Assembly (NCBI GenBank): GCA_000482145.1
Contig: AUXH01000339.1
Coordinates: forward strand, 1 to 20,835
Origin: Strigomonas culicis
Lineage: Eukaryota > Euglenozoa > Kinetoplastea > Trypanosomatida > Trypanosomatidae
Length of the DNA stretch: 20,835 bases
Direction: 5' to 3'
Positions 1 through 8,586 of the stretch are shown here, in pieces (positions within the stretch are counted from its first letter, which is position 1; each line of letters begins with the position of its first letter). A model generated the notes under the pieces. The model saw only the letters and a program-made list of their open reading frames with translations, searched no databases and had not been told where the DNA came from. A program made the translations under genes and the position numbers.

Positions 1-35
<35 letters not shown>
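1..35 (-). repeat. (GA)n microsatellite; pyrimidine tract on the minus strand
   Basis: A perfect GA dinucleotide repeat fills the first 35 bases and continues past the window edge. On the transcribed minus strand it is (TC)n, an ideal polypyrimidine tract. It probably drives trans-splicing of the next gene to the left and fixes the poly(A) site of gene 1; that role is inference. Confidence 0.8.
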
Positions 36-37
<2 letters not shown>

Positions 38-222
38 CTTCACATCTTCATGACGTACAAGCTCATTTCGTTTTGAAGAAATCGTTTTTTTTTTGGGGGT
101 TTAGTACGGTCGCGTTTTGAAACGCATCACCTTTCCACTTCTTAGTTTTCGTCGCTTTAGTTACAATTGTGAACAACGGATAATAATACAAGTTTTCCAA
201 AACCGACGCCGCACCAGCCGCC
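1..222. other. Gene 1 3' UTR and start of the next spacer
   Basis: This is the AT-rich DNA downstream of the gene 1 stop. It holds a T10-class run near 87-96 and ends at the window edge in a long GA repeat. No gene is supported: the overlapping short frames are Arg/Lys-rich shadows. The poly(A) site of gene 1 should lie here or just outside, upstream of the minus-strand pyrimidine tract. Confidence 0.6.
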
Positions 223-3200
223 TCATGAGTCCGGCTCGCACCCGAGGTCGAAGAGGTCCTCTGGACACAGCGCCACCGGTGCGATCGGTGGCGGCGGGGT
301 GACTGCCTCAGCGGCGGCGCTCTGCGGAGGTGCCATCGCTTCCGCCTTCCGCTGCTGGTCGTCGTCGTCCTTCTTCTTCCTTTCCTCCCGGCGCTGGAGC
401 AACGCCTTCTGCGTCTGCAGCCGCTGTACAAAGTCGGCGTCCACGCGGTCCTCCCCGAAGTAGTGGTGCAGGCAGCGCAGCAGCGCGTCGACCTGGGCGG
501 CGCTCAGCTCGTCCGCGCGGCGCCACAGCGCCGTGAGCAGCACCGCCATGTCCCTGTTGTACGCCACAGCGAAGGCGTCGTCTGACACATCCATCCCGGG
601 GAGGGCATCAGCGGTGGCCGGCGGCGGCTCCTGCCGCAGCACGCAGGCCGCCATGGTGGTGTCCACGAGCTCCTGGGTGCTCAGCACCCGCTCGCACGCG
701 CGGCGGCGGTGGCACAGCCGGCGCAGGCACGCGAGGCCCAGCGCGCGGTCGTGGAGGCGGCTGCCGGCGAGCTCCACCAGCACGCGCGCGAAGAGGGCGG
801 GCGGGACAGCGTGAACCGAGAAGCGCACCTTCGCCGTCCACAGCGCGCGCAGCTCGGCCGAGGCGCGCACGAGGTCGTCGACGGAGGTGATCTCAAGGTC
901 GGCGACCGGCGGCGCCGCGATGGCCGCCGCCGCCTTGCTGCCCTCCTCCGGGTGCAGCAGCTGCTGCTGCTCTGCCTCGTTCACGCCGTAGAGGAAGAGG
1001 CACATGCTGCGGCAGCCGTCGTACGCCTGGTGCAGCAGCGCGGCGTGGCGCAGGAGGCTCGCGAGGTAGGCGTCGGCGGCCGCGTCGCGGGCCTCCTCGA
1101 GCGCCGCGAAGGCGCGCAGGAGATGTGGCAGCAGCTGCACCAGGTCGATGGGGTACAGGTCGTGGCAGCACCGGCGCAGCCGCAGCAGGCCCCACGGCAG
1201 CAGCACATCCGCCGCGGCCGCGTGCTGCCAATGCAGCAGCGTCGCGACGAGCACCGCGGTCGCGCTCGGCGTGAGCCGCTCGCTCACGTACGCGCCGAGG
1301 GCGGCCGCGCGCTGCCGCCGCGCCGCCGCCTCCGCCTCCTCCGCCGATTCCCCATCGCCGGCGAGCTGCACCTCCTGTACGTCCGCCGGCGCGGCCGGCG
1401 GCGCGAGCGCCTCCGCCGTCCGCTCCCACAGCCGATGCGCGAGCACGAGAAAGAGCGGCCGGTCGCCCGTGTCGAGGGCCGCGAAGCCGTTCAGCGCGGC
1501 GAGCACCTCGTCCGTCCGCAGCAGGTGCGCGTGCGGGATGAGCCGGCCGCGCAGCAGCTCCCACGCGTCACAGAAGGCGGAGCCACGGCCCTCGCTGGGG
1601 GCGCGCCGCGCGTACTCCTCGGCGGCCGCGTGGAAGGCGGGCAGCACGGCCCCCAGCGGCGCCGTCTGCACCTGCGCCAGCAGCAGGCGGCAGAGGCGCG
1701 AGAAGAGGTGGCTGTAGAAGACGTGTCCGGCGTGCAGCGCGGCGATGAGGTCGGGGACGGCCTCCAGCGGCACCACGCCGCCGGCGTCGACCGCGTCGCT
1801 CTCGCGCGTGAGGAGCACGCCGATGTGCCGCACGACGGCGTGCTTGGCCACCGCGCTGTTCACCGCGTAGTCGTCCCGCCGCGCGAGAATGCGCAGCAGG
1901 TGGATGCTGTCCTCCGTGTGGAGGCGCGCCACCACGTCGCGCGCGGTGAAGCGCGAGTACCAGCGCCGCACAGAGAGCGGGTCGACCACCGCGCTCATCT
2001 TCTCCGTCGCGGCGACCATCCCCCGCACGAGCCAGTGGGGGTGCACGGCGGAGGCGATCTCGGTCAAGTGGTTCATGACGCGCTGCTGCGCGAGGGCCGG
2101 CAGCTGCTGCAGCGGCGCCGCGGCCATGCCCGCGATGAAGGCGGTCAGCTGGAGCGCCTTCCCGTGGCGGCGGAACAGGACGAGCGCCCGCTGACGGTCC
2201 GCCGCGGTGATGACCGCGTGCACCTGCAGCGCGTTGTGCGCCACGAACCCAGCGAGCGTCAGCGCGGTGGAGCTTGCGTCGTGCGGCGCCGCGTCGGCCG
2301 GCACCTCCCCCTCCTCTGGTAGCACCATGAGCTCGAGGCCGAGCAGCGCCACGCTCGCGAGCGCCGCGTCCGTCTGCGCCTCCGGCGCGTGCAGCAGTCG
2401 TTTCAGCAGCAGGCGGTGCAGCGGGTGGTCGGGGATAAGAGCGTTGCGCCGCAGCAGCGTCCGCACGACGCGCTGCGCCACCGGCACCGGCAGCTCCGCG
2501 TCGAGTGCGGCGTCCGCGGCCGGGGGCGCCGCGCGCTGCAGCAGCGCCGCGTAGGCGACGGAGGCGGCGGTGTGGTACACCGCGCCCCAGTCGGCCGTGT
2601 GCACGCGCAGCAGCGCTGCGAGCACCTCCAGCCAGTCGTGCGCGGCGGTCGCGGCGCCGCTGCCCATGTGCGCGAGGGCGCGGTGGCCCTCCTGCCCCAC
2701 GCGGTCGCAGAGCAGCGCGATGAGGTCGCGGAACTCCACCTGCTGCGCGAGCGCGATCTCCTGCGCCCGCCGCGGCGCGCCGAGGTCGCGGCTGCCTCTG
2801 GTGCGCGCGCGGCGCGGTCGGCCGGCGTGCACGGCGGGCCGCTGGGTGAGGAGGCGCAGCACGGTGGCGCACTCCAGCGGCGCGAGCTGCGCGACGCGCG
2901 GCGCCCACAGGGCGGTGAGGTACTCCACCCCGCTGCCCGTCACCTCGTACCGCACGAAGCACGACGTCAGGTCGACCAGCACGGCCTCCGTGGGGCCCGT
3001 GCCGGCGGCCGCCCCGTGCGCGGCGGCCGCGAGCTCCGGCAGCAGCGCCGGCAGCAGCGCGGTGTGGAGCAGACGGTGGAGGGGGGCGTGGCCGGGGGCC
3101 GCCTGGCGCCCCAGCACCCGCGCGAGCGCCATCGCGGCGGCGGGCGGGAGGGGCAGCGGGGTCTCCGGCAGGCCCGCGACGTGGTGCGCCAGGAGGGAGT

Positions 3201-4137
3201 GGTGGTGCACGGGCCGCTGCTGCTGCTGCTGGCGCGCGACGAGGTCGGCGCCGATCGGCCCGAGGATGTCGTCCGCGAGCGCGCCGCAGAGCTGCATGTA
3301 GGCGACCGTGTGCACGAGCGGCTCCGGCGCCAGCGCGTCCGCCACCGCGCGCGTGCGGAGCGCCAGAGCCCGCCGCGCCGCGCGGTAGTCCGCGGCGAGC
3401 GCCTGCTGCGCGGCGGCCACCACCGCCCCGGCGGCCGCGGCCGCGTGCAGCTGCTGCAGCACCGGCCCCGCCGCGCGCCACACGGCGGCCGCGAGCGCGG
3501 CGGGGAAGGCGGCCTCGTAGCGGCGACCCGTCTGCCGTGCGGCGGCCGCCACGGCCTCGAGCACCTCCGTCATGTTGCGCAGCGCTTCTGACAGCGCGAC
3601 GGCTCCGCCGCCGGACAGGGCGTGCTGCAGTGCGGCCGGCGCGAGGCGGCCGTCGGGGCCTGCGCGCGCGGCGAGGTCGGCGAGGACCGGCAGGGACGTG
3701 CGCGTGAGGGCGGCGAAGGCGGCCGCGAGCGGTTCCGCCGCCTGCGGCGACGGTGAGGTGCGCACGTGGTCCAGCAGGGCGGCGGGGTCCACCAGTGCGG
3801 CGGCGGCCGCGATCGTGGCGGGGGCCGCGGCCGCGGGGTCCAGCACGGCTGGCCCCGACGGCGCGGCGACGGTGGCGGCCGCGTGCCGGAGGTCCGTGAG
3901 CGACGTGGACACGACCGCCTGGATGCCGTTGCCCAGGTGGATCGTGCGCAGCAGCGGCTCCTCCGTTGCCACCGCTGCGGCGCCGCCTTGTGGTCGCTCC
4001 TGACGTTTGTGCTTATGCCGTCCCTGCGGTGCGTGCGGCGGGGCGTGGGAGGCGCCGCGTCGCGCGAGGGCGAGTGCGACCGCTGCCATAGCTGTCGCTC
4101 GTAGCGTAGGCGATGTAGCTAGTTTTCTGCGAAACAT
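223..4137 (-). CDS. Large Ala/Leu-rich alpha-helical protein, probably mitochondrial, function unknown
   Basis: This frame encodes 1304 residues and ends in TGA. I start it at the first in-frame ATG (4137). The frame stays open further upstream, but only from a GTG at 4251, and that stretch overlaps likely trans-splice acceptors. The N-terminus (MFRRKLATSPTLRATAMAAV) has many Arg, Ala and Ser residues and no acidic residue before about residue 47, which resembles a mitochondrial presequence. The rest is a succession of Leu/Ala-rich helices with no catalytic motif that I recognise. A Gln run followed by His lies near residue 300. The C-terminal 64 residues are a charged Lys/Asp tract followed by a Pro/Ala-rich, acidic tail. 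Helical-repeat RNA-binding proteins are common in trypanosomatid mitochondria, so a role in organellar RNA metabolism is possible, but this is inference from character only. An Arg-rich stretch at 2767-2830 looks unlike its surroundings. That it is coding is fairly certain; its function is unknown. Confidence 0.85.
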   Translation of the reverse strand: MFRRKLATSPTLRATAMAAVALALARRGASHAPPHAPQGRHKHKRQERPQGGAAAVATEEPLLRTIHLGNGIQAVVSTSLTDLRHAAATVAAPSGPAVLDPAAAAPATIAAAAALVDPAALLDHVRTSPSPQAAEPLAAAFAALTRTSLPVLADLAARAGPDGRLAPAALQHALSGGGAVALSEALRNMTEVLEAVAAAARQTGRRYEAAFPAALAAAVWRAAGPVLQQLHAAAAAGAVVAAAQQALAADYRAARRALALRTRAVADALAPEPLVHTVAYMQLCGALADDILGPIGADLVARQQQQQRPVHHHSLLAHHVAGLPETPLPLPPAAAMALARVLGRQAAPGHAPLHRLLHTALLPALLPELAAAAHGAAAGTGPTEAVLVDLTSCFVRYEVTGSGVEYLTALWAPRVAQLAPLECATVLRLLTQRPAVHAGRPRRARTRGSRDLGAPRRAQEIALAQQVEFRDLIALLCDRVGQEGHRALAHMGSGAATAAHDWLEVLAALLRVHTADWGAVYHTAASVAYAALLQRAAPPAADAALDAELPVPVAQRVVRTLLRRNALIPDHPLHRLLLKRLLHAPEAQTDAALASVALLGLELMVLPEEGEVPADAAPHDASSTALTLAGFVAHNALQVHAVITAADRQRALVLFRRHGKALQLTAFIAGMAAAPLQQLPALAQQRVMNHLTEIASAVHPHWLVRGMVAATEKMSAVVDPLSVRRWYSRFTARDVVARLHTEDSIHLLRILARRDDYAVNSAVAKHAVVRHIGVLLTRESDAVDAGGVVPLEAVPDLIAALHAGHVFYSHLFSRLCRLLLAQVQTAPLGAVLPAFHAAAEEYARRAPSEGRGSAFCDAWELLRGRLIPHAHLLRTDEVLAALNGFAALDTGDRPLFLVLAHRLWERTAEALAPPAAPADVQEVQLAGDGESAEEAEAAARRQRAAALGAYVSERLTPSATAVLVATLLHWQHAAAADVLLPWGLLRLRRCCHDLYPIDLVQLLPHLLRAFAALEEARDAAADAYLASLLRHAALLHQAYDGCRSMCLFLYGVNEAEQQQLLHPEEGSKAAAAIAAPPVADLEITSVDDLVRASAELRALWTAKVRFSVHAVPPALFARVLVELAGSRLHDRALGLACLRRLCHRRRACERVLSTQELVDTTMAACVLRQEPPPATADALPGMDVSDDAFAVAYNRDMAVLLTALWRRADELSAAQVDALLRCLHHYFGEDRVDADFVQRLQTQKALLQRREERKKKDDDDQQRKAEAMAPPQSAAAEAVTPPPPIAPVALCPEDLFDLGCEPDS

Positions 4138-4166
4138 TATGACTAGGAAATCTGTTGATTGTTGCG

Positions 4167-4210
4167 CTCTTGTGCAGTTGACAGAACAGATACAAATGGG
4201 CGAGAAAGAG
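4167..4210 (-). promoter_or_regulatory. Candidate proximal spliced-leader acceptor for gene 1
   Basis: The minus strand has CTCTTTCTC (complement of 4202-4210), pyrimidine-rich sequence, then CACAAGAG with AGs at 4170-4169 and 4168-4167. This would give a leader of about 30 nt with no upstream ATG before the ATG at 4137. The tract is weaker than the distal one at 4514-4549, so usage is uncertain. Confidence 0.45.
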
Positions 4211-4480
4211 ACACATATAGAAGCGGCTACAACACAACAACGATAGAACACTCTGCGTAGGCAAGTGAACTACAGTTCTCTTCTTTTCTTTCTTTCCTTC
4301 TCTCTCCCTTTTTTTTAATTGTTATTATCATTTTTTTCTTCTTTTCTCTGACATGTTGTGGTCACAGTAAATTGTAAATTGTATATACGACGTTGTTTAG
4401 ATTTATTATGTAGTTGAAATATTGAAATTAAAAGTTGAGATTAAAGGAAACAAAACAACAAAAAAAGAGGCATTTTTTTT

Positions 4481-4549
4481 CTTGTTTAGGAATTGAGAAA
4501 CGGCGACAACAATGAAGAAGAAAAAAGAAGAAGAAAAAAGAAGAAGAAG
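4481..4549 (-). promoter_or_regulatory. Candidate distal spliced-leader acceptor for gene 1
   Basis: The minus strand carries a 36-nt uninterrupted pyrimidine tract (4549-4514), and the first AG after it is at 4482-4481. By the usual rule this is the strongest acceptor in the spacer. It would give a 343-nt leader that begins with a small upstream ORF (ATG about 9 nt after the AG). Both acceptors keep the same main start codon. Confidence 0.5.
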
Positions 4550-4827
4550 CAAGTACCAGATATGTATAAATAAATATAAAAATTAAAGAAAACAAAAGAA
4601 AAAAAGAGTTAGAACAAACAGAATGCCAAAACAAAAAACAAAGCACAAACACAAAGCAAATACACAAATGACTAGCATATGCTTTTCGTAAAACAATACT
4701 CTCATAAGCAGTGTCTGACAATTTCACGTTTTTTTGTTGATCTTCCTCAATCTCTGATTAAAATTATATTTTCTCTCGTGGAAGAAACAAACAAACAAAA
4801 AAAAGACCAAAAAAGAAAAGGGCGAAA

Positions 4828-7800
4828 TCACACTTGCCGCAGCATCACCGACCACAGCTTCACCCGTCCGCGGCAGCAGGCAGAGGCGAGGAAGAAGCTG
4901 GTCCCACCCCCAGCGACGTGCGTGGTCAGCGCAAGGTCGCTGTGCAGCGGCTGGGCGGCGGTGGGCCCGTCCACAATAATATAGCGACAGTTCGCATCAT
5001 TATTCGCATTATTATTATTGTTGGTGTTACTCGTGTTGTTGGTCGCGCTGTCCGTGTTGCTACTATCCATTTCACTCCGGAAGGGCCGGCCGCCACAAGA
5101 AGGCATACTCGTGTCGCGGCTGTCTTTGGTCCGACCGTTTGGCGCCGGGAACAGGATCGGCCAGAAGGACGTGGAGTGGTCGTACGAGGTCGCGATGAGG
5201 CTGCAGCCGAGGTAGCGCGGCAGCCCGCACTCGATCTTCGACGCCGGCATCACGAGCGGCAGCACCGTGATGTGGCTGACCCAGCTCTTGTGAAAGAGCT
5301 TCTTCTCCAGCACGGAGAGCAGCCCGCCGGCGATGCTCGTCGTGTCGCTCGACGAGGGCTGCGAGCTGCTGAAGGTGGTGTTGGCCGACATGGACGGCCC
5401 GGCCCCCGGCGACCCGCTGAGCCACTGCGGCGTCCCCTGCGCGACGCTGCTGTTCGCGACGAGGGCGAAGAGGTTGTTCGCGTTGAGCTGGAAGGCGGTG
5501 AGAGTGTCGTCCTCCCCCGCGGCGATGAGGAGGTCGGGCGTCACGAGGTTGCGCGCGGTGCTGGCTGCCCAGCGCAGCGTAATGATGCCGCCCACCGCGT
5601 CGTACTCATACGTGTGCACCGTCGCGAGCGGCTCGAGGCCCGGCACCCGCACGAGGGCGATCGTGCCCCCGTTGCATGCGATGGCCGCCACGTGCTGCTC
5701 CTCGTCCGCGACGAAGAGCGTCGTGTCCGCCACGACCAGCAGCTGCCGCGGCGCGGTGCCGGGCCGCCGCCCGGGCGCGCTCACACTCGCGCAGCAGCCG
5801 ACGTTTTCCTCGTGGAAGTGTGTCCACAGCCGCGTGAAGAAGCACGGCAGGCGGACGCTGATGGCGGAGATGGAGGTCAGCCTGCTCGCCTCGCTCGTCA
5901 GGTGTGAGAGGATCCAGGCGCCCTCCGAGGTGACGCAGAGCAGCAGCACGTGGCCATTATCGAAGCCCGCCGCGAAGAGAGACGGGGAGACCGCGTAGTA
6001 CGAGTTTTCGAAGGCGGTGCACGACATGTACGCCTGGCTCTCCCGCTCCTTCCCCGCCGCCGGCGCCGTCAGCGGCTCCGAGAGATTGAACCGCGACTTG
6101 TTGTTCCGCTTCGCCACGGCGGCGTACTGGGTCATCTCGGCCAGCTTCTTCTCGATGCCGTTCTGGATCTCGACGATACTCGACACGGAGGCGTTGACCA
6201 CCTTGTTATACTGATGCGTGCTGCCGCCGGCCGAGCCGAAGGTGCGGCCCGCGCTGCCGGGCACCTTGCCGCCGGTGCAGCAGCAGCCTTTGCCGGCCGC
6301 TGCCGTCTCGCTCGAGAGCCGGCTCGAGCCGCGGTTGTAGTTGACGCGCTGGACGATCTTCTCCTCCAGCACACTGAACACAAACAAGTCGCCGTTCTGA
6401 TTGCCGAAGAGAAGCAGCGGCTCCACGACGAGGCTCACGTAGGCGGCGTGGATCGTCTTGGTCTTGGGGTCCGCGTCCACAAAGACGGTCTGGTCGTTCA
6501 TCAGCGCGTTCGTGCGGAAGAGCACCTCCGCCTCCCCGTCGCGGACCGGCAGCCGCGCGAAGTCGACCGTGTCGCGCTTGCGGTAGCAGCAGCTACCGCC
6601 GGCCGCGCGCGGCGCGGCGCCCGGCGTGCCGAACTGCCCCGCGCTGATGCCCTCCGGGGACCTGCCGATCGGGCTGCTGAGCGCGACGCTGCGGCGCGAG
6701 GCCGGCTGCATCATGGGCGACGTCAGCGCGGAGTTGTACTCGTAGGCGTCCTCAGGGATGTCCGGCGGCGGGTTCACCTCCTCCTTGCCCATCATGAAGA
6801 GGCACTGCGCCGTGATCTTGCGCGACGCGATGCTGGCGGACAGGGTCTGCACGGGGGCGGAGTAGAGCACGGTGCCGTCCTGGTGCGCGACGAAGTAGAT
6901 GCTGAGGTGGTTGTACGTGTTCGCGCTCACGAGCGTGTGCTGCACCGGCGCGTTGCCGGCCGGCCGGCGCGCCGGCGGCGCCGTGTTCGCCGCGGTGGGC
7001 GCCTCGCCCGTCTTGGGCGTGCACGTCGGCGACGCGGCGGGCCGCGCGTCGGCCGTCGCCTTCGCGTGGGCGGCCATCGCGGCCGCCGTGTCGGGCTGCG
7101 CCACGTCCGCGTAGGGGAGCTTGCCGCGCAGGATGAGGTCCGCGAGCAGCGTCGACGAGTGCACGCCGTGGATGCCTTCGGGGAACTGGATGATGTGCGG
7201 GTTGGTGACGTCCGGCGCGACGCCGGCGGGCCGGCTGCCCGCCTCCTCCTTCTTGGGGATGATCACCTGGTGCGCGGCGGCGAAGACGTGGCGGGCGCGG
7301 CGCCAGCGCACCTTCAGCAGCGTCTCGTGGCGACCCATGCCCAGCTCGCTGCTCGCGCTGTTCGCGGAGCTGCGGCAGGGCCCGACGATCACCGTCGCGC
7401 GCGGCGGCAGGTTGAGTGAGTGGACGGAGATGCAGTGCAGGTCCACGAAGCTGCCGTAGACGAGCCCGCGCTGGTTGCCGTTCGCGACGACGGACGGGTA
7501 CCCGCTCGACGTGTAGGCGCTGTTGATCGCGTTGACCAAGTTCGCCTCCTTCCGGATCTCCAGGTGCGGCTCGGACGGCTGGCAGATGTTGATGATGAGC
7601 CCATTCGCGTTCTCGTCCTCCTCATCCTCGTCGTCCTTCATCTTCTGCACCGCCTCGAGGAAGATGCGGCGGCTGAGCTGCTGCTTTCGCTTGTCCTCCG
7701 CTTCCTTGCGCTTCTGCTGCGCCACCGTCAGCACCGGCGCAGCGGCGGCGGCGGCGGCGGCCACGGCGGCGACCGCGCCGCCACCGAGCGGCGGCTGGCC

Positions 7801-8466
7801 GGTCGTGGTCGGGGTCAGCCCGGGCTGCGGCGTGCGCAGCGGGTCGCGCGCCTCGAACTCGCGCAGCATCCGCTGCTCCTTCTCGCGCCGCATGCGGGCC
7901 TTCTCCGCCTCGTAGAGCGGCTCGTCGCTGTAATGGTGGTGCAGCGGCACGCGGAACTGGTTGTCCAGCAGGCAGTCCCAGCCCTTGGCGAGGCTCGGCT
8001 CGTCCTCCGGCATCGCGGTCAGCATGACGGTGCCCTGGGGCGGCGGCACCGGGTCCAGGTCCGGGTTCACGATCTGCAGCGGCGCAAGCTTCGGCCGCTT
8101 GCTCGCGGGCGGCTGGCTGGGCCTCACCTCGACGATGGCGCGCGGCCGGGGGTCCGTGGGCGTCGTCAGCGTGTCGGTCGCCGCGTTGGTGGTGATGTCG
8201 TTGGCGGCATCCGTGGTCGCGGTGGTCCCGGTGCTGCCGTGGCGCAGCTTCGCCTCGAGAGCGTGGCCGCTACGGTACATGGCCTTGGCGTCGTTGCCGC
8301 TCTCGTTGTTGCTCGTCTTGGGGTCCGTGGGCAGCGCCTTGGGGTCGGCGAAACTGCTCTTTGCGAAGTCCGTGCTATTGTATTTGCTGTGCGTCGCGGA
8401 GTCGGTAGGACTGTTGTTCGTGTGCGAGCTACAGGGGGACCTCGTGAAAGCAGAGGGTGACTCCAT
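4828..8466 (-). CDS. WD40-repeat protein of the WDR20/CreC (DMWD) family
   Basis: The 1212-residue protein starts at ATG 8466 and ends in TGA. WD40 blades are scattered along it. Residues 522-536 (SIYFVAHQDGTVLYS) match the WDR20 blade that reads like FLVAHSSGNMYLY. Residues 926-966 correspond to the next two strands. Residues 980-993 (LIAAGEDDTLTAFQ) match the family signature TGGEDDLVTVW, and HKSWVSHI at 1059-1066 matches the invariant GHKSWVS. Residues 1090-1102 and 1189-1206 (ending GRVKLWSV) are the last blades. In animals and fungi these proteins are cofactors of ubiquitin-specific proteases (USP12/46; CreB), so a deubiquitinase-cofactor role is inferred. It is far longer than human WDR20: it has a disordered N-terminus, poly-Ala at 231-243, a charged helix and acidic tract at about 251-288, and low-complexity insertions between blades, including Cys clusters near 625 and 728 and an Asn-rich stretch at 1143-1159. 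Another WD40 subfamily is possible but less likely. Confidence 0.85.
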   Translation of the reverse strand: MESPSAFTRSPCSSHTNNSPTDSATHSKYNSTDFAKSSFADPKALPTDPKTSNNESGNDAKAMYRSGHALEAKLRHGSTGTTATTDAANDITTNAATDTLTTPTDPRPRAIVEVRPSQPPASKRPKLAPLQIVNPDLDPVPPPQGTVMLTAMPEDEPSLAKGWDCLLDNQFRVPLHHHYSDEPLYEAEKARMRREKEQRMLREFEARDPLRTPQPGLTPTTTGQPPLGGGAVAAVAAAAAAAAPVLTVAQQKRKEAEDKRKQQLSRRIFLEAVQKMKDDEDEEDENANGLIINICQPSEPHLEIRKEANLVNAINSAYTSSGYPSVVANGNQRGLVYGSFVDLHCISVHSLNLPPRATVIVGPCRSSANSASSELGMGRHETLLKVRWRRARHVFAAAHQVIIPKKEEAGSRPAGVAPDVTNPHIIQFPEGIHGVHSSTLLADLILRGKLPYADVAQPDTAAAMAAHAKATADARPAASPTCTPKTGEAPTAANTAPPARRPAGNAPVQHTLVSANTYNHLSIYFVAHQDGTVLYSAPVQTLSASIASRKITAQCLFMMGKEEVNPPPDIPEDAYEYNSALTSPMMQPASRRSVALSSPIGRSPEGISAGQFGTPGAAPRAAGGSCCYRKRDTVDFARLPVRDGEAEVLFRTNALMNDQTVFVDADPKTKTIHAAYVSLVVEPLLLFGNQNGDLFVFSVLEEKIVQRVNYNRGSSRLSSETAAAGKGCCCTGGKVPGSAGRTFGSAGGSTHQYNKVVNASVSSIVEIQNGIEKKLAEMTQYAAVAKRNNKSRFNLSEPLTAPAAGKERESQAYMSCTAFENSYYAVSPSLFAAGFDNGHVLLLCVTSEGAWILSHLTSEASRLTSISAISVRLPCFFTRLWTHFHEENVGCCASVSAPGRRPGTAPRQLLVVADTTLFVADEEQHVAAIACNGGTIALVRVPGLEPLATVHTYEYDAVGGIITLRWAASTARNLVTPDLLIAAGEDDTLTAFQLNANNLFALVANSSVAQGTPQWLSGSPGAGPSMSANTTFSSSQPSSSDTTSIAGGLLSVLEKKLFHKSWVSHITVLPLVMPASKIECGLPRYLGCSLIATSYDHSTSFWPILFPAPNGRTKDSRDTSMPSCGGRPFRSEMDSSNTDSATNNTSNTNNNNNANNDANCRYIIVDGPTAAQPLHSDLALTTHVAGGGTSFFLASACCRGRVKLWSVMLRQV

Positions 8467-8480
8467 TCACTTCAGGCGCA

Positions 8481-8505
8481 ATATATATATATATATATAT
8501 ATATA
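8481..8505. repeat. (AT)n microsatellite in the WDR20-like 5' leader
   Basis: A 25-base perfect AT repeat lies 15 bases upstream of the ATG at 8466, between the predicted acceptor and the start codon, so it should be in the mature mRNA. Being self-complementary, it can form a hairpin next to the start. Confidence 0.95.
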
Positions 8506-8567
8506 GTTGTTAGATTGCAATAAAGAAAAAAGTAGAAACTGGTTCGTTATAATCGTTACAAAAATAA

Positions 8568-8586
8568 CTAACAGCAAAAAAAAAAA
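8568..8586 (-). promoter_or_regulatory. Spliced-leader acceptor for the WDR20-like gene
   Basis: On the minus strand a T11 run (8586-8576) is followed by GCTGTTAG with the AG at 8569-8568. It gives a leader of about 101 nt that includes the AT repeat. A second AG at 8540-8539 follows another pyrimidine-rich stretch and is an alternative. Confidence 0.6.

Larger units (their letters stand above)
4138..4827. other. Spacer between the WDR20-like gene and gene 1
   Basis: This 690-bp AT-rich spacer contains the 3' UTR of the WDR20-like gene and the leader of gene 1. It has a 36-base purine run at 4514-4549 (minus-strand CTT-rich tract), A-rich stretches on both sides and several T-runs. Frames of up to ~100 codons occur (4428-4727 minus) but translate as Phe/Leu/Cys low complexity from the pyrimidine tracts. 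No gene or RNA is recognised. Confidence 0.7.

Noticed and set aside
709..2322. 537-codon open frame on the plus strand inside gene 1
   Set aside because: It is an antisense shadow of GC-rich coding DNA: Arg/Gly/Val/Gln-rich, with no domain, against the direction of the gene cluster.
4428..4727. 99-codon hydrophobic minus-strand frame that could mimic a small membrane protein
   Set aside because: The Phe/Leu runs are translations of the pyrimidine tract; such hydrophobic frames recur in every spacer here.
5950..7419. 489-codon plus-strand frame inside the WDR20-like gene
   Set aside because: Its composition is Arg/His/Val-rich antisense, and the minus-strand frame has recognisable WD40 motifs.
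8541..8560. GGTTCG string resembling a tRNA B-box
   Set aside because: No A-box, acceptor stem or T-arm pairing is visible around it.
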